Source: Dehalococcoidia bacterium (GTDB taxonomy: Bacteria; Chloroflexota; Dehalococcoidia; GIF9; AB-539-J10). Taken from it: a DNA stretch of 41,355 nt. Position 1 is the stretch's first letter, and each line of letters opens with the position of its first letter. The DNA lies in contig JAUVZB010000018.1 in NCBI GenBank assembly GCA_030602785.1, forward strand, positions 1 to 41,355. Reading direction: 5' to 3'. The notes below the pieces were generated by a model that was given only the letters and a program-made list of their open reading frames with translations, did not search any database and was not told the origin of the DNA. This document shows, piece by piece, positions 15,456-24,016 of the stretch. The position numbers were made by a program, and so were the translations under genes.

Positions 15456-18164
15456 CTACTTCCGGCGCCTGTGCACGGGCTGCCACTTGCCCGCTGAGAA
15501 CAGTCGTGGAGCTACCAGCTTGCGGGTCTCCTCGACGGTGAACAGAGTGGCTGCGGCCGCGACCGCGATGCCCCACTGCTCGATGCTGAGCGGCACTGTG
15601 TGGAACGCCGTCTGCGCGAACGGCAGATAGACAATCGCGAGCTGGAGCAGAATCGCGACCGTGATGCTTGCCAGCAGGTAGGGATTCCTGAAGAGGCCGA
15701 TTGAGAGCAATGTGCGCTCGTCGGAACGGGCATTGAAGGAGCGGAACCATTCGAATGTGACCATCGAACAGAAGGCCAGGGTGCGTGCCTCATCCAATGG
15801 CATACGGGCCTGAGCCCAGTTGAAGATAAGGAAGACGCCGATGCCCATCATCCCCGAGAGAAACACTATTCTCGTGATGAGACCGGGGAAGAGGAGCCCC
15901 ACACGTGGGTGCCTCGGGGGCTGTGTGAGTTCGTCACCGGCCTTCGGCTCCAATCCGAGAGGGATGGCGGCCGCCGTGTCCGTCACGAGGTTGACCCAGA
16001 TTATCTGCACGGCTAGCAGGGGCGCCTTGCCCACCACGGCAACCGAGACGGTGAGAGCGATGAGTTCTCCGATGTTCGTGCTGAGCAGGAAGAACAGGAC
16101 ATTTCGCAGCCGGGCGAAGATGGCCCTGCCTTCTTCGATTGCTGCGACGACCGATGCGAAGTTGTCGTCTGCGAGAACCATGTCGGAGGCTTCTTTGGCG
16201 ACGTCCGTACCTGTGATGCCCATGGAGATGCCGATGTTGGACGATTTCAACGCCGGCGCGTCGTTCACTCCATCCCCGGTCATGGCCACGATGTGCCCCT
16301 GGGACTTGAGCGCGTTTACTATGCGCAGCTTGTGAAGGGGTTCGATGCGGGCAAACACCGAGATGCCATCTATCTCCCCGGCCAGTTCGTCGTCGCTCAT
16401 CTGCTGGAGCTCTTTGCCCTCGACTGCCCGCCCTTCAGGCAACTCCAGTTCACGTGCAATTGCTGCGGCGGTGATCTTGTGGTCCCCGGTTATCATCATG
16501 ACCCTGATCCCTGCCCCGGCACATTGCCTGATTGCCTGCCTGGCCTCCTCGCGCGGAGGGTCGGCCATCCCCGCGAGGCCCAGGAACGTCAGGTTTCCCT
16601 CAACGTCCTTGCACTTGAGCTTATGTGGTGTCTCAGGGATGTCCATGTACGCAAGAGCGATTACGCGCATTGCCTCGCCCGCCAGCGCCACGGTGGCCTC
16701 CATGACCGCGGACTGCTGCTTGTCAGTAAGCCGGAAGGCTTTCCCCTTGCGGAGGATGCTGCCGCTCATCGACAGAACTCTCTCGGCCGAGCCTTTGACA
16801 TAGACTCTGACTGCCTTCTCCTCCTGGTATCCGACGGCCATGTACTGCTGCTCGCTCTCGAAGGGCACCTCGCACGTGCGGGCGAGGTGTCTCTGAAGGT
16901 CGTCCTTGTCGATGCCGACCTTGGCAGCGGCGACAACAAGCGCGGCCTCCGTCGGGTCTCCGATGACCTCATAGCGGCGCCCTCTCTTCACAACCGACGC
17001 ATCGCTGCAGAGCGCTCCGGTGCGGAGCAGGAGGCCAAGCGCCGAATCGTTCCCGGGGTTGAAAGCCTTGCCGCCCCTCTGCAGGTCTCCCTCGGGGCTG
17101 TAGCCCTCTCCTGTCACGTCCACGAACTCGCCATCGGCGTAGAGCCGACGCACGGTCATCTCATTCATTGTGAGAGTGCCTGTCTTGTCAGTGCAGATGA
17201 CCGTAGCTGAGCCGAGTGTCTCGACAGCCACGAGGCGTCTGACGACCGCATTGCGTCGCGCCATCTGGCGCATCCCGATGGCGAGGACGACCGTGACCAC
17301 GGCCGGAAGTCCTTCCGGTATTGCCGACACGGCAGCGGCCACGGCGAGCAGGAATATCTCCAGATGGTCGAGCTCACGCCGAAAGCCGACGTACACCAGG
17401 ACGGCAATGATGCCCAGCACCACCACAACGATGTAGCGGCTGAGGCCTTCGATGCTCTTCTGGATGGGTGTCGGCTCGGGCACCACCTCCTGCAACGAGG
17501 AGGCTATCGTTCCAATCTCGGTGTTCATGCCCGTTCCGACGACGACAGCGGCGGCCCGGCCGTAGGTGACAATGCTGCCCATGTACACCATGTTGTTCCT
17601 GTCGGCCATGGAGGTCGCCTCGGGCAGCTCGTCCGTCTCCTTGTCGACCGGCAGTGATTCGCCGGTCAGGGAAGACTCGTTGACCTTAAGGTTGGCCTCC
17701 TCGATGATGCGTGCATCGGCCGGCACCCTGTTCCCGCTCTCAAGGAGAATCACATCCCCGGGCACGAGTGCCTCGGCAGGAATGGACATCACCGTGGCAT
17801 CGCGCCGCACCTGGGCCTTCGGAGCGGTCATTCTCAGGAGGGCCTCCATCGCCTTCTCTGCCTGTCGCTCCTGCACGAATCCGATGATTGCGTTTAGAAC
17901 GAGCACGCCCATGATTACTCCTGCATCGAGGTAGTGGGCAACGACGACGGAGATGATGGCGGCCGCGAGAAGAACGTAGATGAGAGGACTGAGGAACTGC
18001 CTCAGGAAGAGCACGACTGGAGAGGTCTTCTTCTTCCGCTCAAGCCTGTTTGGCCCGTGCTGGGACAGAAGGCGCTTGGCGTCGCCAGCCGTGAGTCCAA
18101 ACGGCTTCGAGTCCAGGATCTCGAGGACTTCGCTGGCCGTCAGCGCGTGCCAGTTCTGGGCCAC
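15456..18164 (-). CDS. P2-type cation-transporting ATPase (calcium-type)
   Basis: 902 residues, a full-length P-type ATPase pumping a cation across the cytoplasmic membrane. Actuator-domain TGES, M4 motif IPEGLP, phosphorylation site CTDKTGTLT (Asp326), hinge GDGVNDAP, and M6 with NLVTD are all present. M4 PEGLP and M6 N..D fit the SERCA/PMR1-like P2A group, pointing to Ca2+ or Mn2+, but the M6 tail (TDTAAAIPLG) differs from the usual TDGLPA, so the ion is uncertain. The start is GTG at 18164, in the family's N-terminal region (LTASEVLEIL). It is last in the leftward run from the MBL-rhodanese gene, 72 bp after the DUF1622 gene. Confidence 0.92.
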   Translation of the reverse strand: MAQNWHALTASEVLEILDSKPFGLTAGDAKRLLSQHGPNRLERKKKTSPVVLFLRQFLSPLIYVLLAAAIISVVVAHYLDAGVIMGVLVLNAIIGFVQERQAEKAMEALLRMTAPKAQVRRDATVMSIPAEALVPGDVILLESGNRVPADARIIEEANLKVNESSLTGESLPVDKETDELPEATSMADRNNMVYMGSIVTYGRAAAVVVGTGMNTEIGTIASSLQEVVPEPTPIQKSIEGLSRYIVVVVLGIIAVLVYVGFRRELDHLEIFLLAVAAAVSAIPEGLPAVVTVVLAIGMRQMARRNAVVRRLVAVETLGSATVICTDKTGTLTMNEMTVRRLYADGEFVDVTGEGYSPEGDLQRGGKAFNPGNDSALGLLLRTGALCSDASVVKRGRRYEVIGDPTEAALVVAAAKVGIDKDDLQRHLARTCEVPFESEQQYMAVGYQEEKAVRVYVKGSAERVLSMSGSILRKGKAFRLTDKQQSAVMEATVALAGEAMRVIALAYMDIPETPHKLKCKDVEGNLTFLGLAGMADPPREEARQAIRQCAGAGIRVMMITGDHKITAAAIARELELPEGRAVEGKELQQMSDDELAGEIDGISVFARIEPLHKLRIVNALKSQGHIVAMTGDGVNDAPALKSSNIGISMGITGTDVAKEASDMVLADDNFASVVAAIEEGRAIFARLRNVLFFLLSTNIGELIALTVSVAVVGKAPLLAVQIIWVNLVTDTAAAIPLGLEPKAGDELTQPPRHPRVGLLFPGLITRIVFLSGMMGIGVFLIFNWAQARMPLDEARTLAFCSMVTFEWFRSFNARSDERTLLSIGLFRNPYLLASITVAILLQLAIVYLPFAQTAFHTVPLSIEQWGIAVAAAATLFTVEETRKLVAPRLFSAGKWQPVHRRRK

Positions 18165-18236
18165 GTGGCTACTATAGCATAGCTACTGGTCGTGCCCGCT
18201 GCGCAGCGAGACGGTCTCGTTGTCTCCTCGTCGCGT

Positions 18237-18596
18237 CTATCCGGCAGGAGGCGTCGTGCGCCACGTGTCAGCCATCTCCCTGTGCAGGAAATAGCTGATG
18301 ACCGTCCTGATGGCGACGATGCCGCCGAGGATAGCTATCTCTTCGAGTGTCGGCTGGACAACGGTGCGTATCACGTCCGCGGCGATGAGGAACTCAAGGC
18401 CCAGGAGCAGTGAGGCCCCCAGCTCCTGGCGCACGAGAATCTTGTCCCGGGCCGTGCCTCTTCCCCGCAGGGAGGCGACTTCGACTCGCACCTCGGTGAC
18501 CAATGAGACAAGCACGCCCCAGACTATGACGGCCACGCCGACAATGCCGACCCCGTGTGATATGTGCCCCAGAATAGACGTTGCGTCCAGGTCCAC
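18237..18596 (-). CDS. DUF1622 family membrane protein
   Basis: 119 residues with about three hydrophobic helices and the DUF1622 hallmark: LGASLLLGLEFLIAADVIRTVV, PTLEE, then IVAIRTVISYFL (shown in pieces). Function unknown; such proteins are small inner-membrane proteins often near ion transporters. Here it sits 72 bp before the P-type ATPase and 62 bp after a YeeE gene, all on the minus strand. Confidence 0.85.
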   Translation of the reverse strand: MDLDATSILGHISHGVGIVGVAVIVWGVLVSLVTEVRVEVASLRGRGTARDKILVRQELGASLLLGLEFLIAADVIRTVVQPTLEEIAILGGIVAIRTVISYFLHREMADTWRTTPPAG

Positions 18597-18658
18597 GTTC
18601 GTACTCCTCCCGCCGGTTTCCCTTCAGTCCGTTGACTGCCTCTGGTTCTGTGGAACGA

Positions 18659-19213
18659 CTAGAAGCCGAGCCACTCCAGCGCGGCCAGCAGTGCTATCAA
18701 GATGACTGCCGTGGGGATTACAGCCTGCCATGTTCCAACGTGCATGAGTTCCTGCAGTGTCTCATTGCGGAATTCCCCGCGGGCAAGGAAGGGTGTGAGT
18801 CTCGGATAGAGCACCGCGAAGAGCCAGGAGCCGAACACGAGGCCGGTCACGCCACCAACAAGGGCATCCAGGGAGCCCTGTCCGACCGCACCTGCGACGG
18901 TGCCGGGGCAGTATCCCAGCAGAGCGAAGCCCGCTCCGAAGATGAGACCTCCCACCACAGTGGAGCCGAACGACCCCCCTCGAACATGGAGTCGGACCAG
19001 ACCTCTACCGTTCATGAAATGGACTCCGAGCATTCCTACGATGACAGCGGACATCATGACCTTGACAACTGTAAAGTCCATCAACAACAGCTGCCCGATG
19101 ATGACTTCGTAGCGCGTCACTCCAGATTTCTGCAGAAAGATGCCGAACACGATTCCGAATAGCAGACCCAGGGCCAGTTGTCCGTTCTTGTTGCCTCTGA
19201 TTCGTTCGAGCAT
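18659..19213 (-). CDS. YeeE/YedE half-transporter, C-half type (GYCPGT)
   Basis: 184 residues, about five membrane helices, with the family signature LLGYCPGTVAGAVGQG, which in full-length YeeE/TsuA forms one side of the thiosulfate path and includes a conserved Cys. Start: ATG at 19213 (MLERIRGNKNG), 10 bp after the stop of the partner gene; the longer frame upstream reads through that partner and is rejected. Together with the next protein it makes one YeeE-size transporter split in two, as in PmpA/PmpB-type pairs. Expected role: uptake of a sulfur species (thiosulfate or similar). Ligand inferred. Confidence 0.86.
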   Translation of the reverse strand: MLERIRGNKNGQLALGLLFGIVFGIFLQKSGVTRYEVIIGQLLLMDFTVVKVMMSAVIVGMLGVHFMNGRGLVRLHVRGGSFGSTVVGGLIFGAGFALLGYCPGTVAGAVGQGSLDALVGGVTGLVFGSWLFAVLYPRLTPFLARGEFRNETLQELMHVGTWQAVIPTAVILIALLAALEWLGF

Positions 19214-19223
19214 ATCTGTCCCC

Positions 19224-19745
19224 TTATCCCGCCAGGGCCGCGTAGAGCAGTGTCGCGACGGCGATGCCGCCTGCGAAGAAGCATATGGAGGCCACCCAGC
19301 TGCTGATGGCCAGCTGCATTGTGCCGCTGATGCCGTGGCCGCTCGTGCAGCCGTCGGCCCAGCGTGCTCCCAACCCGAGCAACGCCCCGCCCACGAAGGC
19401 CACAATCAGGCGGGGGCCAACAGCGGCGCCGAAGGCAGTGAGCCATGGCTCCGGGACCCACTCAAGCCGTGCCTGGCCGGACAGCATCGAAGACAGGAAC
19501 GCGCCGATGACTATGCCGAGGACGAGCATCCACTGCCAGTCCACGGTCGGCGGGACCTTCTGAAAGAACTCGCGCTTCAGGACGCGGTCGCCGCGGAAGA
19601 GCCTCTCTATCATCCCCGCTGTTCGCACATAGGACGTTGAGGTCCCCAGCGGCTTGTCCGAGAGCAGGAAACTGAGCCAGCTCAGTATCCCGATGCCGGC
19701 CCCGCATATGTAGGGTGACCATTGCTCCAACCTCAGCCATTCCAT
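19224..19745 (-). CDS. YeeE/YedE half-transporter, N-half type (GCTSGHG)
   Basis: 173 residues with about four to five hydrophobic segments and the signature DGCTSGHGISG (conserved Cys), the N-half counterpart of the next gene's GYCPGT. Start: AGGAGG stands 6 bases before the ATG at 19745 (MEWLRLEQW); the longer start at 19775 lacks a ribosome site. It follows the MBL-rhodanese gene by 39 bp. The genetic pairing with a persulfide-handling enzyme supports sulfur-compound import (inference). Confidence 0.86.
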   Translation of the reverse strand: MEWLRLEQWSPYICGAGIGILSWLSFLLSDKPLGTSTSYVRTAGMIERLFRGDRVLKREFFQKVPPTVDWQWMLVLGIVIGAFLSSMLSGQARLEWVPEPWLTAFGAAVGPRLIVAFVGGALLGLGARWADGCTSGHGISGTMQLAISSWVASICFFAGGIAVATLLYAALAG

Positions 19746-19784
19746 GCCGCGCCTCCTGTCGGGTGCGATTCGCACTCGATTATG

Positions 19785-21161
19785 TCACAGTTCGGTCGGA
19801 AGGCCCGCGGCGAGGTAGCCTGTCATTCCGCCGGCCACATTCGTGACACTCGCGAAGCCATGTTGTTTGAGTATGCTTGCTCCTAGACTTGCCCTCTGTC
19901 CGTCAGAGCAGATCAGGGCTATTGAGGAGTCGAGCGCGAACTCGGCACAGCGTGTGCGAAGGTCAGCGACGGGCATGTGTGTCGCCCGCTTTATGTGGAG
20001 GTCGTCGTACTCCGCCTTCGTCCGGACGTCCACTACTTCGAGCGCGTGGTCGGAGAGGAGCTGCTCGTGGAACCGCGCCGGGGACAGCAGTTCAATGGAT
20101 GCCGTCTCGTAGCCGGCCGAACACCATGCCGGGATGCCTCCGTCGAGGAAGCCATGGACCCTGTCCAATCCCACGCGGCGGAGCCACACACTCGCCTCGT
20201 CCGCCGTCTCTGCCGTTGGCGCCACGAGAATGATGTCGGTGTCGGGAGGCAGCACCCAGCCGGCCAGAATCGGCAGATTCGTGTCGGGGTCGATGTGGTA
20301 GCTGCCGGGGATATGCTGCCCCGCGAAAGCTCCATATGAGCGCACGTCCACGACGATGGAGCCGCCATCTTTGTACTTCGCATGGAACTCGGCTGGTGGG
20401 AGTGGGCCAGAGATGCTCAGACCGGCCACCAGAGCGGGCCCCCTGCCATTGACTGCGCTGCAGCGGCTGAAGTGGTCGGGCGCAGGCGGCATGTCCGTGG
20501 TGAGCGAATTGATGAACTCCGTGCGATCCTTGATGAGAAGAGCCGGGTTGTACAGCCGCTCGTAGCCTATCGTGCTCTGCCACTTGGCGCCCACCGCCCT
20601 GCCGCAGAGAGAGCCGGCGCCGTGGGCCGGATAGACTTCGCAGAAGTCCGGAAGTCTCAACAACTTGTCGTGCAGGCTGCAGAAGAGCAGTCCGGCAAGC
20701 TCCTCGGCCCGTCCCGGGAAAAGGTCGGGGCGGCCGACGTCTCCCACGAAGAGCGCGTCTCCGCAGAACACGCCAACCGGCTCGCTTCCGCGCGATGTGT
20801 CGGTGACGACGTATGACACGTGCTCCGGTGTATGACCGGGGGTCTCAAGCACGTGCAGCACCATGTCCTCGAGACTCAGCTCGTCACCTTCGGAAACCGC
20901 CACATGGTCGAACGAGCACTTGCCCAACCGAGGTGCGTAGATGGTTGCCCCGGTTCGTTCTGCCAGGTCGAGGTGGCCTGAGATGAAGTCGGCGTGCAGA
21001 TGAGTCTGCAGCACGTGTGTGATTCTCACCCCGAACGACCTCGCGGCGTCGATGTAGACCTGAACATCTCTCCTGGGGTCCACGATGGCGCAGGTCTGAT
21101 TGCCTGCGAGGATGTACGAGCTGTGGGCAATCTTGGGAGTGAAGAAATGCAGCAGCAGCAT
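19785..21161 (-). CDS. Metallo-beta-lactamase / double rhodanese fusion (persulfide dioxygenase-like)
   Basis: 458 residues, cytosolic. The N-terminal MBL domain has THLHADFISGH (metal ligands His54, His56, Asp58), HTPEHVSY, GDALFVGDVGRPDL and YPAHGAGS, matching the ETHE1-like persulfide dioxygenase branch that oxidises glutathione-type persulfides to sulfite. Two rhodanese domains follow (about 250-350 and 365-455). The second keeps the catalytic Cys418 (LICSDGQRAS); the first has no Cys at the equivalent loop (VAPTAETADE) and is probably structural. GGAGGT is 6 bases before the ATG at 21161. First gene of the operon, with its own promoter at 21191-21219. Expected role: detoxifying or shuttling sulfane sulfur. 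Confidence 0.92.
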   Translation of the reverse strand: MLLLHFFTPKIAHSSYILAGNQTCAIVDPRRDVQVYIDAARSFGVRITHVLQTHLHADFISGHLDLAERTGATIYAPRLGKCSFDHVAVSEGDELSLEDMVLHVLETPGHTPEHVSYVVTDTSRGSEPVGVFCGDALFVGDVGRPDLFPGRAEELAGLLFCSLHDKLLRLPDFCEVYPAHGAGSLCGRAVGAKWQSTIGYERLYNPALLIKDRTEFINSLTTDMPPAPDHFSRCSAVNGRGPALVAGLSISGPLPPAEFHAKYKDGGSIVVDVRSYGAFAGQHIPGSYHIDPDTNLPILAGWVLPPDTDIILVAPTAETADEASVWLRRVGLDRVHGFLDGGIPAWCSAGYETASIELLSPARFHEQLLSDHALEVVDVRTKAEYDDLHIKRATHMPVADLRTRCAEFALDSSIALICSDGQRASLGASILKQHGFASVTNVAGGMTGYLAAGLPTEL

Positions 21162-21190
21162 GTCTCGACCTCCTACTCAGCTTGGTAGCA

Positions 21191-21219
21191 ATAGTATTCA
21201 GTCGTCACGCGCAAGGCAA
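21191..21219 (-). promoter_or_regulatory. Sigma-70-type promoter for the sulfur operon
   Basis: On the minus strand TTGCCT (21219-21214) and TACTAT (21196-21191) are 17 bases apart, 30 bp upstream of the ATG of the MBL-rhodanese gene. This marks the operon as separate from the MscS gene upstream. Confidence 0.6.
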
Positions 21220-21279
21220 GTACGTGGGCGTCACGATTGCCGCAAGAAATACAACACTCATGAGACAGCTGGCGTGGAG

Positions 21280-22524
21280 TCAGGCGTTGTCCGGAGGATG
21301 CGTCTTCTGAAGTGGTGTGCCGCACTGAGTGCAGAACTTGCTCTCTTGAGAGTTCCGGCAGTTGCAGGAAGGACATATGACCCGGGGTGGAGGTGCTTGC
21401 TCGCCGTAGTACAGCTTCAGATGTGGCCACGGAATCTCGATGCCTTCCTGATCAAAGGCCTTCTTGATGCGGAGTCGGAACTCGCGCGTAACTTCCCACT
21501 GCATCATCGCCTTGGTGTCTCCAAGCACCTTGATGTGGATACCCGAATCGCCGAACTTGTTGACGCCCAGGCTTCGGGGAGCGCTTCGTATCTTCGGAGC
21601 CCAGGCAGGGTCCTCGGCCATTTCCTGCCCGACCCGGTTGATGACATCGATGCAGTGGTCCAGGTCCTCGCCGTATGCCACCGGCACATCGAGATGGAGG
21701 CGGGAGTACTGCTTCGTGTAGTTGCTTGCAGTCGTAATCTCCCCGTTCGGGATGCTGTGCACGATGCCGTCGAGGTCGCGCAGGACGGTGCGCTTCAACG
21801 TGACGTCTTCGACCAGTCCCGCAATGCCGGCCACCTTCACGACATCGCCTTTGTTGTACTGGTCCTCCGTCAGGATGAAGAGGCCGGCAAACAAGTCCTT
21901 TATGAGGCCTTGCGCGCCCAGACCGATGGCGATGCCGGCAACGCCGGCAGTCGCGAGCAGAGGAGTCACATCCACACCGACCTCGGTAAGGATCATGAAC
22001 ACGGCGGCAGTCCCGATGACGATGCCGACCAGTGTCGTGAGGGAGCTGCTCAACGTCTGCACCCTGCGGGCAAGGTCTTCGCGCGCCTTCTTGCCTCTGC
22101 CACGCGCTGACATCGAACTCTCAACGATGTTCGGGACAACCGACTTCAGGAGCAGATACAGCAGACACGCGATGGCTGCAATCAAGAGCACGAGCAGCGC
22201 GTGCTCCATGAACCAGAGTTTGATGGTCTCCGGCGTCATCAATGCCTGCGGCCCCCCTCGCGAAAGCGTGATAGAGATGGCGGCGGCCGCGATGACGATG
22301 AGAATCAGTCCGTCGAGCGTCGCGATGACGGCGTCGCAGACTCGTTGCAGCACCTGCGCCCGGTTGCGCGGGCTGACGTGTTGGAGTCGAGCGCGAAGCC
22401 TGGGTCGTCCAAACACAAGAAGCGCCAGCGCCAGCGCGGAAAACAAGAGAACCCATATGCTGTACGTAGTGAACCATTGCCACGCGGAGGTCAGGCTGGT
22501 CAGGGGGCCAGAAGCGTATGGCAT
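21280..22524 (-). CDS. MscS-family mechanosensitive channel with C-terminal zinc ribbon
   Basis: 414 residues. Three to four N-terminal membrane helices lead to the MscS pore helix and Sm-like beta domain: TPLLATAGVAGIAIGLGAQ, DLFAGLFILTEDQY, GDVV, SIPNGEI, and the C-terminal MscS domain. Such channels open on membrane tension to release solutes in osmotic downshock. Unusual: the tail (about 383-405) has CPSC and, 14 residues on, CTQCG, a four-Cys zinc ribbon absent from standard MscS. The ribbon may serve in assembly or metal sensing (inference). Start ATG 22524 (MPYASGPL). Confidence 0.9.
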   Translation of the reverse strand: MPYASGPLTSLTSAWQWFTTYSIWVLLFSALALALLVFGRPRLRARLQHVSPRNRAQVLQRVCDAVIATLDGLILIVIAAAAISITLSRGGPQALMTPETIKLWFMEHALLVLLIAAIACLLYLLLKSVVPNIVESSMSARGRGKKAREDLARRVQTLSSSLTTLVGIVIGTAAVFMILTEVGVDVTPLLATAGVAGIAIGLGAQGLIKDLFAGLFILTEDQYNKGDVVKVAGIAGLVEDVTLKRTVLRDLDGIVHSIPNGEITTASNYTKQYSRLHLDVPVAYGEDLDHCIDVINRVGQEMAEDPAWAPKIRSAPRSLGVNKFGDSGIHIKVLGDTKAMMQWEVTREFRLRIKKAFDQEGIEIPWPHLKLYYGEQAPPPRVICPSCNCRNSQESKFCTQCGTPLQKTHPPDNA

Positions 22525-22633
22525 GTATCAAGTCTAGGTTGGCCCGAATCGCCCGTCAAGCCCACGCTGCACCGATTCCTGGTGGCCTCAGGAGTTGGCG
22601 CTGGTATCGGGGGGTGGGCTCTGCGGTCTGGTC

Positions 22634-23689
22634 CTAGGGGGGGCGGTGTCCACGCAGCTTCTCCCGCTCGACGGCGAATGTGTGTCTGGTTGGGGCAGGA
22701 GGTCTGCGGAGACGGAACCAGCCACGCCGCCAGAAGAGGACCAGAGCAACCACAATGACGGTTCCCATGGCTCCGAGGACGGCGAAGTATGCCCAGGGCC
22801 AGTGTAGCTCCGGCATGTATTCGAAGTTCATGCCGTAGATGCCGGAGAGCAGCATGAGGGGAAGGAAGATGGCTCCGACGATGGCCATCACCTTCATCGT
22901 CTCGTTCTGGCGGTTGCTCACCGAGGAGAGGTAGGCAGAGAGGGAGTTGTCCGCGCTGTCGCGGATGGCCTCGTTGAGGGACTCGATGGTTGTAAGGTGG
23001 TCGTAGATGTCTCGATAGAACGGCGCTGTCTCGGGCCTGATGTAACTGCCGAGTTCACCGCGGCTGAGTCGATTCAGCAGCTCCTTCTGGGGAACCATCG
23101 TGCGGTGTATCTGTCGTACGGAGCGCTTGAGCCTGAGTATGGTTTGCAGGATGCCGGCGGAAGGGGCGCCGGTTGCCCCTTCTTCGATTTCGGCGGCCAC
23201 CTCGCTCATGCGGTCGAGTGTGGGAAGGACGTTGTCCACAAGTGAGTCGACTAGCGCGTGCGCGAGGAAGTCGGAGCCCCGTTTCATGGGTGGGCCGTCG
23301 TTTTCCACCTGGTGCTTGACTGCCTCGATGCTGTAGAGAGGCAGGGTGTGGCTACTCACAACGAAGTTGTTGCCGACGAACAGGGCCAGTTCGGCAGTTT
23401 CGACCGCGTCTGAATCCTGAGCGTGATTGATGCCATGGACAATGACGAACAGATGGTCGCCGTAGTCGTCGGCCTTCGGGGGGTCGATGCGTGGACCGAC
23501 GCAGTCCTCGATGGCCAGATGATGGAAGTGAAACAGCTCGGCCAGGAGCCTGCCGTCTTCTTCCGAGGTCTCACAGAAATCCACCCACAGCAGGCCACCG
23601 CTGCGGGCCAGTGCCGCGCGAATCTGTTCGAGTGTGAGCTCCTGCTCGAACCCCCCATCAGGCCCGAGATAGTACGTGCTGCGAATCAT
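22634..23689 (-). CDS. corA: CorA-family magnesium/cobalt transporter
   Basis: 351 residues: a large N-terminal cytosolic domain, then two C-terminal membrane helices with the pore signature YGMNFEYMPEL between them, diagnostic of CorA pentameric Mg2+ channels. Length and order are standard, and the basic C-terminal tail (REKLRGHRPP) is usual. The start ATG at 23689 has no strong ribosome site. The neighbouring MscS gene lies 109 bp downstream on the same strand, so the two may share a transcript. CorA/ZntB-type ion choice (Mg, Co, Ni, Zn) cannot be fixed from sequence. Confidence 0.92.
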   Translation of the reverse strand: MIRSTYYLGPDGGFEQELTLEQIRAALARSGGLLWVDFCETSEEDGRLLAELFHFHHLAIEDCVGPRIDPPKADDYGDHLFVIVHGINHAQDSDAVETAELALFVGNNFVVSSHTLPLYSIEAVKHQVENDGPPMKRGSDFLAHALVDSLVDNVLPTLDRMSEVAAEIEEGATGAPSAGILQTILRLKRSVRQIHRTMVPQKELLNRLSRGELGSYIRPETAPFYRDIYDHLTTIESLNEAIRDSADNSLSAYLSSVSNRQNETMKVMAIVGAIFLPLMLLSGIYGMNFEYMPELHWPWAYFAVLGAMGTVIVVALVLFWRRGWFRLRRPPAPTRHTFAVEREKLRGHRPP

Positions 23690-23855
23690 GTTCCGATATC
23701 GGCGGACGACCGTTTCACGGATTCTAGCACTTCATGGGCACTGCAACATGACCCTGGACTGCCACGGAGGCATGTTTCCAGCATAGGGGAATGCTCATCA
23801 AGAGCGCGGGGTGGCGTGGAGCAATCAGAGAAGGCTGCGAGTTGGCGGGAGGAAC

Positions 23856-23932
23856 TGGCGACCCCGGGGGGATTTGAACCCCCGATCTCCACCGTGACAG
23901 GGTGGCATGTTAGGCCGCTACACCACGGGGCC
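23856..23932 (-). tRNA. tRNA-Asp (GTC), CCA encoded
   Basis: Complete cloverleaf on the minus strand: acceptor GGCCCCG / CGGGGTC, anticodon loop CTGTCAC with anticodon GTC, T-arm GGGGGTTCAAATCCCCC, discriminator G and a genome-encoded CCA (23858-23856). 77 nt. It stands between the CorA and CoA-transferase genes with its own promoter. Confidence 0.97.
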
Positions 23933-23953
23933 AGTCATAGAAACAGCGCAGCG

Positions 23954-23983
23954 AGTGTAGCAAGAGGGCTTCCATCGTGTCAA
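23954..23983 (-). promoter_or_regulatory. Promoter for tRNA-Asp
   Basis: Minus strand TTGACA (23983-23978), 18-base spacer, TACACT (23959-23954), ending 22 bp before the tRNA 5' end. A strong -35 and correct distance. Confidence 0.72.
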
Positions 23984-24016
23984 ACGTTTGTACGCACGGT
24001 GTACGCACGGAATGGG

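Noticed and set aside
18662-19405. N-terminally extended YeeE protein
   Set aside because: The extra 64 residues are out-of-frame reading of the partner YeeE gene; the ATG at 19213 fits the family.
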